Positions 8,957 to 19,740 of a DNA stretch of 57,500 nt are shown piece after piece. The notes under the pieces are model-generated. The model was not told where the DNA came from. It did no database searches and worked only from the letters and a program-made list of their open reading frames with translations. Both the position numbers and the translations under genes were made by a program. Positions within the stretch are counted from its first letter, which is position 1, and the number at the start of each line of letters is the position of its first letter. Origin of the DNA: Glandiceps talaboti (lineage: Eukaryota > Hemichordata > Enteropneusta > Spengelidae); assembly GCF_964340395.1 (NCBI RefSeq), contig NC_135552.1, forward strand, positions 18,192,181 through 18,249,680, written 5' to 3'.

Positions 8957-11065
8957 GTCAACCATTTTTACCAATCAAGAGTCTCATCAAGTACTACTGC
9001 CAAGGGGGGCAGAACTTTGACTTGGTGCAATCATGCTTTCAAAATTTAGAAAAATGCTAATTTACATAATGTATACTTTAGCATACGCAATTAAATATAT
9101 GTATGGTCAGAAAAAATAAAAGTAAAATAAAAAAAATAAAAACCCATCACATTGGGTAAGTAGGTCGATTTCATTTTTTCACAATGGTCAATGCTTGACA
9201 AGGATAAAACAAACCATATATAATGATGGTATAATATTTCAGGTCGAGTTTAGATAGAACTTATTCAGTCATCTTGATACTATCTCATGCAATTTGTCTG
9301 CTTAGCTACAGTTAGGAAATGTACACAATTTACGGTTAAACAAATGGTGTAATTCCTCTCACCCTCTCTTCTCAAAAATGTTAAGCCCCACCATTGAAAC
9401 TCGAGCATTATTTTAGCCACCCCTTCTGTCACCTACACTACAGTGGAAATATAAAATCATATGGTACAATGATGCATTGGAAGGAGACAACTCCAAAGGT
9501 GAAAAACAATTGAAAATAAGACAGTGTAGGAGGCCATTTAGAGGCATAAAATATCAAACCATAGACATAATAAAATACCAGAATTGAAACAATTATGCTA
9601 TGCATTACATATTATCTGGAAGTGTATTTTGTTGTGGCAAAGCTGAAAGATATTATGCGGATGTGCACATGGTAAATGACTTCTCCTGAAGTTTAATTTG
9701 GTTCCAAAAAATCCCGAATAAAGAACAAAACATTTCAAGACTTTCAGACTTTTGATGGCCCAATGGTCGTAAACTTTTGTTCAATTCTTTTTAGTGCACA
9801 TTGGATATTTAATCTCAATTCATGCTTGTATGCAACATCAGAGCCAAGTAAACCACTGTATAAGATATTATATAATTTGGAATAGACTCAAATGTATATT
9901 GTTACATGAACTATTCAGAAAATATAAAGAAATGTCCTTAATTTTGAAACAAATGCGAAGCCCGCATGAGGATATATTGCCCATCACCAGAAAAAAATAT
10001 ATGGGTAGGTTGAACAGCTTTTTCATTTTTTTCTGGACTAATGTCGTATCTTTCAAAGTAAAAAAAATGGATGGTGCTTTCTCAAATAAGTAACACAACA
10101 AAATAATCATTTTCTTTACCCAACTTCCAAAACTGTTATGGCCTCGTTTTTGTCGGAACCGAAGGTAAACTCAGTAAATTCTCCTTGCCATTATAATGGA
10201 AAGTGAAGTTTGGATTTTGATGTCGAAGGTACAGCTCTGTTTACAAATTCAGGGCCATTCTTTCCATAGCAAGTTGTCGCTTCAAAATGAATTGCGGAAT
10301 AACGCTAGTGTCAGTGTGCAATGAGATAATTATATCAAACAACATTTTAACCAAAGACAACGTCGAACACAATTATTGAAAGAAATATCTTCAAATAGTG
10401 GATCTTAAACTGCGTACCTAGTTTAATAGTTTTTCAAGGCCACCAAATATTCCAAAAAGAGATCTGCCGTTTTATCAGTATGAAATGTTTTAATATAAGG
10501 AACAAGATGTAAATGAGATCGAGCGCATCTTCGGAGTCACTGCATGCAGCATAGCAGGCGACCTCATGTTGAACGACTTTTTCCGTTTTTTTTTGAGTTT
10601 CACTCGCTGACATTATAATTGCGACTTGCTATCTTCAAATGAAGGAGACTTTCAAGACTACTGTTACTTGCGGAAAATGCACAGTGCATGTGCGCGCTTC
10701 TTTTGTACTTTCCCGCACAAAATGTTTAATTTGCTGCAAAAATTTACAATTTTTAACTGGACACATTTTTATTCAAAGTTAAGCCAGCGTACAATAGCGA
10801 TATAAGATACATATTAGCCAGGGGTCAGTGTACAGTCACTTTAGTGAACTATCCATTTAAATCGCGCTTGCTAGGAATCGTCACGTAACTAACGATTTTA
10901 ATAGCATCGCTATGTATTCAAAAAGTTGTTGTTTTTTCTTTCTTTTTTCCAAAATCTCGGGGGGGGGGGGGGGCAGCTGCCTCCTTGCCCCCCGCAGGCT
11001 ACGGTACTGTCAACCATTTTTACCAATCAATTTTTACCAACAAGAGTCTCATCAAGTACTACTAC
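8957..11065. repeat. 2-kb block bounded by a 44-bp direct duplication
   Basis: The text GTCAACCATTTTTACCAATC...AAGAGTCTCATCAAGTACTACT occurs at 8957-9000 and again at 11009-11065. In the right copy a TTTTTACCAA-type stretch is repeated internally. The inner flanks both carry G/C homopolymer-rich text (AAGGGGGGCAG on the left, CTCCTTGCCCCCCGCAG on the right). The interior (9001-11008) is AT-rich with short open frames of up to 99 codons and no domain I recognise. Insertion into, or duplication of, a dispersed repeat is likely. Confidence 0.5.
10959..10973. repeat. Poly-G run (15 G)
   Basis: Fifteen consecutive G bases are followed by CAGCTGCC and a C-rich stretch (CTTGCCCCCC). Such G/C runs are common at the edge of dispersed repeats. 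The exact length is uncertain in any assembly. Confidence 0.9.
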
Positions 11066-11167
11066 ACGCACTGTTACCTCGTCTGCTATGCCCTGTAATG
11101 TTCCAGTCCTAATACTACTACACGCACTGTCACCACATCTGCTATATCCTGTAATGTACCTGACTAA
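11057..11167. repeat. Tandem duplication of a ~56-bp unit
   Basis: Two adjacent copies start TACTACTACACGCACTGT and share CTGCTATRYCCTGTAATGTWCC. The second copy is one base shorter. The start of the unit overlaps the end of the 44-bp duplication. Confidence 0.75.
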
Positions 11168-11285
11168 TACTGCTAAATTTACAGTACACACTCTTATGAA
11201 GGAAACAATCATAGGGGTTGCTTGACAGAAATTAAACGGGTCTCATTTTGGTCAAAGTATGAGGAGCAAAACTGAAGGTACTTAC

Positions 11286-11382
11286 CATGGTCATAAGCTG
11301 GGGAAGATGTTGCGATTATCTTGTTCCAGCAATCTACATAAGAATCCCGAAGCTCCGTAAGCATATTCTGCGCCATATTAAT
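11286..11382 (-). CDS. PTHR: PTH-receptor-like gene, coding exon 2 (N-terminal helix of ectodomain)
   Basis: This 97-nt exon lies between AATCATAG (acceptor, weak pyrimidine tract) and CATG|GTAAGT. It encodes residues 21-52 plus one base of Asp53. The sequence LRDSYVDCWNKI contains C38, the first hormone-domain cysteine, in an amphipathic helix comparable to AQAQCEKRLKEV of PTH1R. The exon ends in phase 1 and joins exon 3 to give DH-D-RYC. Identity rests on phase, on the cysteine and on position; sequence similarity in this helix is low in the family. Confidence 0.88.
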
Positions 11383-12173
11383 CTATGATTAAAAACACGC
11401 GAAAAGTAAAAAAAAATGATTTGAAACATATGTAATCGGTTTTTATCATTATCAACACAACAGTATATTAACCCAAATATTATTGCAGAAAACCTACTAA
11501 GTCAAGTTCACCTGTGCACATATATCCTTGGAATTAACCTCGATTAGTTCAGTTGTAACAGTTGTAGAACGTGCCTCAGTGTATACCTCAACATTTACTG
11601 ACTGATATATGAGGATCGAAGTGTTGTCGTGATTGTGGCGACCAATTATAGATCGTCACGTGACTATGGAGGCAACCAATGTGCAATAGGGAAGACACGG
11701 GTGAAAGTTTAATTAAGCAACGAAACAGCAAAGCACGTATACGTTGGAAAGCCGTGTTTCGGTTATGATACTTTCGTAGTACCATTAATGCCTCCAGTTT
11801 AGAATAGTTGTGAATCAGTAAGGCTGTATGAGAGGGTAGCGCATTGATCTTGGAGGGACTAACGGTAATAAAGAGAATTATTCAAACACAAGTTCTCTTC
11901 CTCCACTTTAGATTGAGAAACAGACGTATTTCGAACGAACAGATAAATCACACTTCCTTCTTCAGTGTCTAACTGGATCGGACAGGATGATTTAAATTTT
12001 CCTGGAGGTTTTCAATAAACTGGCGATGTGAAAAAGGTTACCTTCAATTTATGTAAATTCAGGTGTGAAAGTACTAGTCAGTTATGTACATCTACATATG
12101 ACTGTCCACCTTCTGTTCTCTATCTAAAGTGCAAGAAAGGAACTGGTGCTTGAATCTTAGTGCTTCCCTGATG
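11383..12173. other. Intronic stretch without recognisable features
   Basis: AT-rich sequence with no open frame longer than 65 codons. I recognise no repeat family in it. Confidence 0.6.

Positions 12174-12231
<58 letters not shown>
12174..12231. repeat. (CA)n microsatellite
   Basis: About 29 uninterrupted CA units. Open frames through it read Cys-Val on the opposite strand and are artefacts. Confidence 0.97.
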
Positions 12232-12234
<3 letters not shown>

Positions 12235-12529
12235 CAGTAATATGAAATATGGTTAAGCAGTTACCATGCAATACGAGGTAAAGTTTAAAGTACAATAAGT
12301 TAGCCAACAACAATTTACACAGCTTTATAACTTTTAGCCGTTGTAGATCAAGATTAGCAACGAGACGCGTAAAATCTGGTTGAAAAAGCATTGTATTCAT
12401 AGTTTTTATACCGACTCAGAGGATGATTATTTAATAAGACAAAATGAGACCTGGGTTTTAAAAGCCAATTGACTCAGTCCCTGTGCGTCTGTGTATCTTA
12501 ATATGACTTGTTAACGGTAAACATACACC

Positions 12530-12770
12530 AAAGTGTATAGATTGTAATGTTATTTTAACAGTATATGTGTATAGTAGCAGTTAGTGTTATGTAACAGTAT
12601 ATTTTTATTTAATGTTATTTATCAGTATATTTGTATTGTATTTATGTTGTTTACAATGTAACTGTACATTTGTATTTAATGTTATTTACATGTATCTGTA
12701 CCTTTGCATACAAGCAGGTAATGTTATTTAACAGTACATTTATATTTAATGTTATTTAACAGTTGATATG
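12530..12770. repeat. Degenerate tandem AT-rich repeat (AATGTTATTTAACAGTATAT)
   Basis: A motif close to TTAATGTTATTTAACAGTAT, with a following TTTGTA or TTTATA, recurs about six to seven times with variable spacing (roughly 30-60 bp). It lies just left of the AACC array. Confidence 0.6.
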
Positions 12771-12795
12771 TCCGAACCTTTGCATACCATCGGTT

Positions 12796-12884
12796 AACCA
12801 ACCAACCAACCAACCAACCAACCAACCAACCAACCAACCAACCAACCAACCAACCAACCAACCAACCAACCAACCAACCAACCA
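12796..12884. repeat. (AACC)n tetranucleotide microsatellite
   Basis: About 22 near-perfect AACC units. Confidence 0.97.
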
Positions 12885-15698
12885 AACGTCTCTTCAATGA
12901 TATTTATACAAATCTTGATGTGTGACGTGACCATATGATGGTATTTGTTCATCATACCACCAAAGGAATTCGCATGGATGCCTACATGACAGTAAGGAGG
13001 TATTGTTTAAAAGGACCCTGGCTAATCGGTGTCGGTATCTTAACCACAGGCAAGTAGACACTCTGTTAATTGACTTAATTACACCTATGCGGTTGAAAAT
13101 ATGTTAGCAGCAACACACCAGTACCTGCCTTTAACGTTACTCTGGTGTACTGTTGTTTGATAGTACCGACGTGCGTGATTTTTTCTTTCGAATGTATCAC
13201 GTTTTAAAGCTGTCCTACTGAACATATCCGGTTTATTGAGATGCCTAACATGCCTGCATTTGATACGCCAAAGTAAGTAAGTTGTTAGGGTTTACCAAAT
13301 TGAATCCGATGATTTCGAAGTTCGCGTTCCGTATTGAATTTAAAAATAGAATTTCTATTATGATGTGACATTTTTCTTTTGACTGTAATGGACGATTCGT
13401 TCTTGACAAGGTTGATTGGGCTTTTTTGTGTCATTTGTGAAAGGAATGTCACCACAATCTGCTGTCTATCAGTGTGCTGTGTACGATAAATCTGTTTTGG
13501 AGAAGAGACCACTTAAATGAGATTATGTCACTTACGACGTATCTATGCTTAGGTGAAGTGGATTGGTTAACACACATAATATATCTATATTCTGTTACTG
13601 TATTATTGATTAGATATGTAATTTAAAGAAAAATATTGGTTTCATATGCGAATCTGTGAGAGAGAGCTTGAAATCTTGAGATACAAAAAATGTTTTCCCT
13701 CATATACAGTCTGGTCCTTAGTCCTCACACGATGATATATAATACTATGTATGATTATCTACCTAAGATTTCGACGTCTATAGGAAAATTAGTCTATATG
13801 GAGATAACATAAGACAAAACACCTTAAAGAAAGTATTCATTTTATCCATGCCAAAATATAAATAACATAAAGATACAATTAAATCGATGATTTTATTGAT
13901 CATGATTTGGTTACAAGATTCATGAACAAAACGTTATCAAGCACAAGGCAATATTTCACAGTTAAAGTTTATCAATCATTTCATTATGTATTCAATCCTA
14001 CAGGCTTCTGTAAGTAGACGTTTTTTTAAAAGGTGGACTGAGCTATGTCCGTGGTTATAGGCATATTTGTGTTTATTTCTGAATGCTTATTCACTTGACA
14101 AATCCTCAATATTGTAAAGACACTGCCTTTGACTGGTACAATGGTCGTGATCTTTATTGCCTGGAATGATTATGTTCACTTGCCTACCGATTCCAGTTAC
14201 AGTATATACCACCACTTTTACTATTGCCATGGGCATGGACGCTCTATGGACGTGGTGTGTTAGTGGCCATGCACATTTGTTTCCATTCGGAATGTTCATT
14301 CATGTTGCTATCGATCCATCATTTCGCCGTTGCTAGGGGCGTGGTCTTAATCGCTAGTCATAATTGTACAAGTGTTTTGAAGGTTTATTCGTTTGACTTC
14401 CTAATTTGTCGAACAGGTCTAGACTTTTACACCATCATCTTTATCAAATCTGCCAGTATACTTTTTCAATGTTTTAGACCCAATAAGAATATCATCTAGA
14501 CCTCTTAGAAACATCTTCATCAAATTTAAGACCAATTCGCTCTGTAGATTTTTAAAATTTTTTATTACAACTCGGCGACAATACGTTAATCTGACAATCA
14601 GGTTCAAGCATCTACTGAAACTACTTGCATCTCAAACGGAAAGGAATAGCCACCATAAGTTACGACTATATCGCTAAAATACACCATGCTTATCAGTTCT
14701 ACCTTACTCAGACTCGTTTGGGCTTCTTTAATTTAAAATTCGACAACTAGAACAGAAAAAGGGCGAAGCAGACAAATTTGTTTCAGTTTTTCACAAAAAT
14801 AAGTTTGCTTTATAAATTACCATAGTTGGTACTTTCAAATAAGACTTTTTTTATGCAATACATGTATAGTTTATGATTTCATTTATAAATGTGCCATCAA
14901 ATATTACACACTGCGTAAGATATTCTAATTGCTATATGTAACATCTCTTTCTATGGAAAAATAAAACCAACAAACTAGACGGGGCAGTCACCATTCAATC
15001 AATGAATATATAGCATTGAAATGCACAATGCAATGAAACATGAAGTCATTTCAATGGTTGGCCTTTGAAAGCAAAGTATCGCCAAAATTACCCATGAAAA
15101 GAGAACAACCTATTACAATTCAAAGGACTTTGAAAAAATAACAAGTCAATAAAAATGCGTTGTTTTAGTAATGACAGTTTCATGGAATGTTACATATTTG
15201 CTTACATTTACAGAACAGAGCTATACAGCCCCCCCCCCCCAACCAAACAAACCCCAAACAAACCAAAACTATTAAAGTATGGCCAATATCCTTTCGTATA
15301 CAAGAAGTAAACATACCACTAATGTTTCAGTCGACTGTTAAGATCGATGCTTGTGACGTCACTGCTGACGTACAATATTGATAAACAGTCTTTCAATATA
15401 TTTCTGTACAAGTCACTGTCCTCAAAGCATCTCCGATGTATTGATTTGAAGAAAAATACTTCCATACAAATCTATAAAAGCTCCAACTATGTGCTGTAAA
15501 CAAGTATTTTGAAAGAGATATTTTTTCCGGAGAATGTGTATTTCGAATGGGTCGAAACAGGAAATATTATCATACTGTGGTACAAAGGTGTTGACAAAGT
15601 CAATACATTGTAGTGCAAAACAGCAGTATCGAAATATTCCTAAACATGGTTCTATTAACAAAAAAATAACCAACAGTAGTTTCTGCGTGTCCATCTGA
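12885..15698. other. Intronic stretch without recognisable features
   Basis: AT-rich DNA with short open frames on both strands (at most 91 codons). A C10 run lies at about 15231-15240. I saw no repeat arms, splice-flanked frame or RNA gene. Confidence 0.6.
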
Positions 15699-15699
15699 C

Positions 15700-15772
<73 letters not shown>

Positions 15773-15799
15773 GCCTGTCCGCCTGCCTGCCTGTCTGCC

Positions 15800-15847
<48 letters not shown>
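15699..15847. repeat. (CTGT)n tetranucleotide microsatellite with CCTG/GCCT variants
   Basis: About 149 bp of CTGT repeats, interrupted near 15772-15800 by CTGC and CCGC variants. The 142-codon minus-strand frame with an Asp-Arg-Gln-Thr repeat (15850..15422) is driven by this tract and has no recognisable sequence outside it. Confidence 0.97.
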
Positions 15848-17352
15848 CATTTAAAACTTCAGTGTGGTACGACTATAAGTTCTTTTAGTTAATACTGATG
15901 TTTTCAAAACATTTCGTTTTATCATTTCAAATTCATGAAAGGGGGTAGTCTTTCAAAGACTAACACATAGCATAAGACAATTGATATTTCAAATCGGACT
16001 TACAACCAGAGTTTAGCGTATTACCTCGCGGTACAAACAGATTTAAAAACACATACTAACAACCATTAACCTATGGATATGTAAATAGACGATTAAATAC
16101 TGGATCCAAAAATATAGAATTTGTGTTTGTATACATCTATAATAAACGACTAGATAACAGCTATAAATCAAATAAATTAAAAACTGAACGTGTTCGTGTT
16201 CGTACTGTTGTGTGGCCTTTCGTCTCAGTGTTTAGTAATCGGTATTACTTTGTATTGTGTTTTGAAGTCTCCGGGGACGCATTCTCTGGTTCGACATTTA
16301 TAACCGTATTTCGGCGTATTTATTATAAATAGTAAAATGTACAGCAGCGGGTTTGGTTTAGATATTTCATGTTAAGGGTTACGACACTGTCCTTTCCTAA
16401 CATCATATTTGGTGCGACATCATGTAAACTATTGTTGTCGTAGGATTTGACACGGCATTTGGAGAGAATGACGTCTTTCACACAGGTCGTTTGTTAATTT
16501 ATGTGTTACAGGTTGTAGTGAGACACAGACGTCGTTACTTGATATACAATGACTGGAGCGAATGTTGCATATTCAGGTATCTGAAAACATGACAATAGTT
16601 AGTTCTTCAACGGAATAGTAATGAAACAGAACTCACTGTATCGCCATTCAAAATACAAAATCCTTGTTGTATCCTCTCTGAAGTTTCTTCACTTCTTGAA
16701 GTTAGAAAGTATTGATTGATATTCACGCAAGTTGTTTGCTTTTTTGTAATTGTCGTTACTTGGGCCATAAGATAACGTTAACAAGAACACCACGTCAAAA
16801 GCTTATTCGGGTTTTTCAGTACCTAATCCTTACAAACCGACTGTCTATGACGTCAGGCTTAACCGCTAGACAAAGAATGGGAGTTTAGGAGTGACTACTT
16901 TGTTCTCACTTGAAACTTTGAGTGACCAAACTTTGATTTCACTTCAGTAAGTGTGTCAAATGCCGTTCATTATCTGTTTTTAAAAGTCGACAACACAGTT
17001 TTGTTAAGCGACACATCACGTCTATATTAACAAAAATGTGAACCCATACTTCATCCACTGTCGTTTCCAAATCAACGCAAATACCTTCAAACTAATCTTC
17101 AACAAACACTCTAGTGTTTTCGTGTTCCTGTCGACGTTGTCTTTCCTGAAAACATGATAAATCTTGACGCTGCGGTCTATTTATAGGAGAAGCCCAGTTG
17201 TCTGAATTAGAAGGACCTGTTACTGAAAGACAGGCTTAACAGAAATAACAAGATGCCGTTATATCGTTTGTTTTGTTGGTCAATGACATTTTCAACCAAT
17301 ACGTTTCGCTACGAGCTACGATGGTACAATCACCAGATTCCTGAAATATCTT

Positions 17353-17353
<1 letters not shown>
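15848..17353. other. Intronic stretch without recognisable features
   Basis: AT-rich DNA without long open frames, inverted repeats or recognised mobile elements. Confidence 0.6.
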
Positions 17354-17418
<65 letters not shown>

Positions 17419-17431
17419 TGCGCGCGCGCGC
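17354..17431. repeat. (GT)n-(CG)n compound microsatellite
   Basis: About 31 GT units followed by TTGTG and a short (CG)n tail, then CGTG repeats to about 17455. Such alternating purine-pyrimidine runs can adopt Z-DNA. Confidence 0.96.
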
Positions 17432-17455
17432 AAGTATGTACGTGCGTGCGTGCGT

Positions 17456-19324
17456 TGTCTGTTGGGTAAGGGTATTGATCTACTGTGAGTGTGTCTAGCA
17501 TTGGTAAAAATACTGGAAAGAGCTGAGTGATATGAAAAAGTGTGAAATGGACATTTCGTTCAGATCTCAGCGTAACATTTGACTTCTGAGGCACGAGTTA
17601 TAAGAACGAAACTCTTGTATTCCCGTGAAAAACTGATGTTATGCCGTGGTAGAGTGGCACAAATCAAGGCTAACGAACATGGCGACACAGACAAAGCGAT
17701 TACGCGAAAAGTGAAAATCTAATAAAAGTGAACTTGCACTCAACATGCTTTTAACTACATGTATTAGGGTGATACAATCGCTGTTAAAAGAATGACAACG
17801 GTAAAAATGTTTCAACCGACCTCTAACATTTAATCAGACAATACATACTAATCCCACTTTACCGCTTTCATTTGTACACCAATTTCCCTCAACTGCTTGG
17901 TTTTTTGTCTGAGATGTGAAAATTACATGGAGATACCGCCCTATGACCTTATGACATCTGACTTACACACCTCGCGGGACATTGATAATTTGATGCCTAC
18001 TTACCGATTACTGCACAGCCCCCAAAACAGTGGAAATTGAAAGACGGTGATCCTTCTTCCGTTTTTAGATATTCGATGAATTTATACCAATGACAGTTTC
18101 TTTTTAACACTTAGTTTGTTTGGTCGGCATCCTTTGAAGTGACGATGCTACTAGTATTCTATTTGACTTGATCACAGGTTTTTTTTTTGACCAATAAGAT
18201 AACTTAAAGTTAGATGATACTTTGAGTTATCCCTTTGTAAATTTTCTCTATTGAGGGAACACATACGTACTAAAGCAATAGGACACCTTGCACTGTTCTA
18301 ATGCAAAGCAGGATTTGACGAGTATATTAAATTTTCTCTAAAGATACACCCTGAGATGTGAGAACAATTGTGTTTGACACAATAAACATAAGCGAATGAA
18401 AAAGTCGATAGGAAGCGAATCGTTTTATTATTAGATACCGGTCAATAACCAACGATTTAACACCTCGAATCAATGAAACATGTGAATTGACCGTCAACCT
18501 ACTAATTGTCTCATAGTTCAGCCCTTGTTGCTAGTTAATTTTTACGAAACAACATAGTAGTAAAGACAAGGCATGAAGCCAACACTCGCCGTGAATTCTT
18601 TGTTGGTATTTACAGTCAATTTTAACTCTTAAACTTACAAGTCACGATAAAAGCTTTACTCGATGTCACAATCTGCGTATTGTCCGCTTTTGCGTCGCCG
18701 GAATAAATATAAAGTGTCATTTAAAATTGCCAATTGGGTGAGTCTTATTTATTTAGATGAATATCGGTTCTTGAGGTGCTTTGATGAATTACTGCATGAA
18801 AGCTGCACCCTCATTGTTCTCAAGCTTAAAAAGTATTGCAAACTCAAATAGTATTAATTAACTACCCTTCAAGAAGAGAATTTATAGCACTACTTTCTCC
18901 TTCAGATTTGAATAGTTCCAATCGATTAATATTTACGATAGTTTGGAGACCAAGTAGATATAATAGTGGGGGGATCAAGTTGTCTTCAGAAATTAGACGT
19001 TTGCCCACAAGATATGCAGCTAGGATTAGTAATGCCAATAATCCATTGTGAAGATTGTACTTTGTGCGCAATTGTAGTTTTAAATTGTAGCCAATAGACC
19101 AAGCAAGTTGTTTTGATACCTTCGCCTTGTTTAGTACACCATTCATCAAAATTCATCAAATGCCTGCGGATAAAAGACAAACCACTATAATGCAATAAAC
19201 GCGTTGTTCAATTCGTTACCTGTTTGCATTTTGTGATGTTAGTTCGTAGTTTACAGGTTATAACTAAAATGCCGATTCAAGTACGGCCATGGAAAGTTGA
19301 TGAGCTCAGATTAGAGGGTGTTAA
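17456..19324. other. Intronic stretch without recognisable features
   Basis: A 95-codon minus-strand frame (19149..18862) has a hydrophobic middle (LLALLILAAYLVG) and overlaps a 71-codon plus frame. Neither shows a known domain or convincing splice sites, so neither is called as a gene. Confidence 0.55.
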
Positions 19325-19740
19325 CCTTTTACTAGCAGCAGCAGGGTGGTGTTTAAGATTTTAACTGCCCTTTTAGCCTGCGAAGGATGGGTTATTAAAA
19401 TGATCTCCGTCCGTCCGTCCGTCCGTCCGTCCGTTCGTGCGTACGTCGTTTCTCTCGCATGCAATATCCAATTTCATTCAGACATGGCGCAAAGGTGACA
19501 TATCTTGGACATGCATACGTCACTTTGTTTTACGACATATGCAAATTTGACCGAATGGCGACCATATTGTGGTCAAAAATCAATATCTATGCCATAACTC
19601 GAAAACTATTATATATAAAGACTTCATTCAGGTGTCTACCTCCATATTACCAAGTGCAAGCTTTTTTAAAGACCTTTACATTTGACCTTGGTCTTCACGG
19701 TCAAATATCAAAATGAAGTGATACCTTTCATATTACAGAC
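19325..19740. repeat. Dispersed repeat with a (CCGT)n core
   Basis: The block reads CTGCGAAGGATGGGTTATTA, then (CCGT)7 at 19407-19434, then text with CATAACTCGAAAACTAT and TTTGACCTTGGTC. This arrangement (ATTA..TG + CCGT run + 'ataactcgaaaact' + 'gaccttggtc') is a layout I have seen in repeats of many marine invertebrate genomes. No coding capacity is visible and the borders are approximate. Confidence 0.5.

Larger units (their letters stand above)
3285..11285 (-). other. Intron 2 of the PTH-receptor-like gene (8.0 kb)
   Basis: This 8,001-bp intron separates the first two ectodomain exons. It holds a tRNA-derived SINE (3460-3832), a foldback-arm cluster (6440-6775 and 8115-8425), a 35-bp minisatellite (7597-8030), a 44-bp duplication bounding a 2-kb block (8957-11065), and a poly-G run with a tandem duplication near 10.96-11.17 kb. 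In 3833-6430 and 8426-8956 I see only unstructured AT-rich DNA and short chance open frames. Mammalian PTH1R has a dispensable extra exon (E2) at this position; I find no counterpart here. Confidence 0.8.

Noticed and set aside
15422-15850. 142-codon minus-strand frame with Asp-Arg-Gln-Thr repeats
   Set aside because: The repeats come from the CTGT tract, and the remaining ~90 residues show no domain, splice logic or family resemblance.
17646-17665. tRNA-like A box (CCGTGGTAGAGTGGC)
   Set aside because: No B box or cloverleaf follows within tRNA distance.
18862-19149. 95-codon frame with a membrane-like hydrophobic segment
   Set aside because: No known family, no splice or start context, and an equally open frame on the other strand; length is within chance for this base composition.
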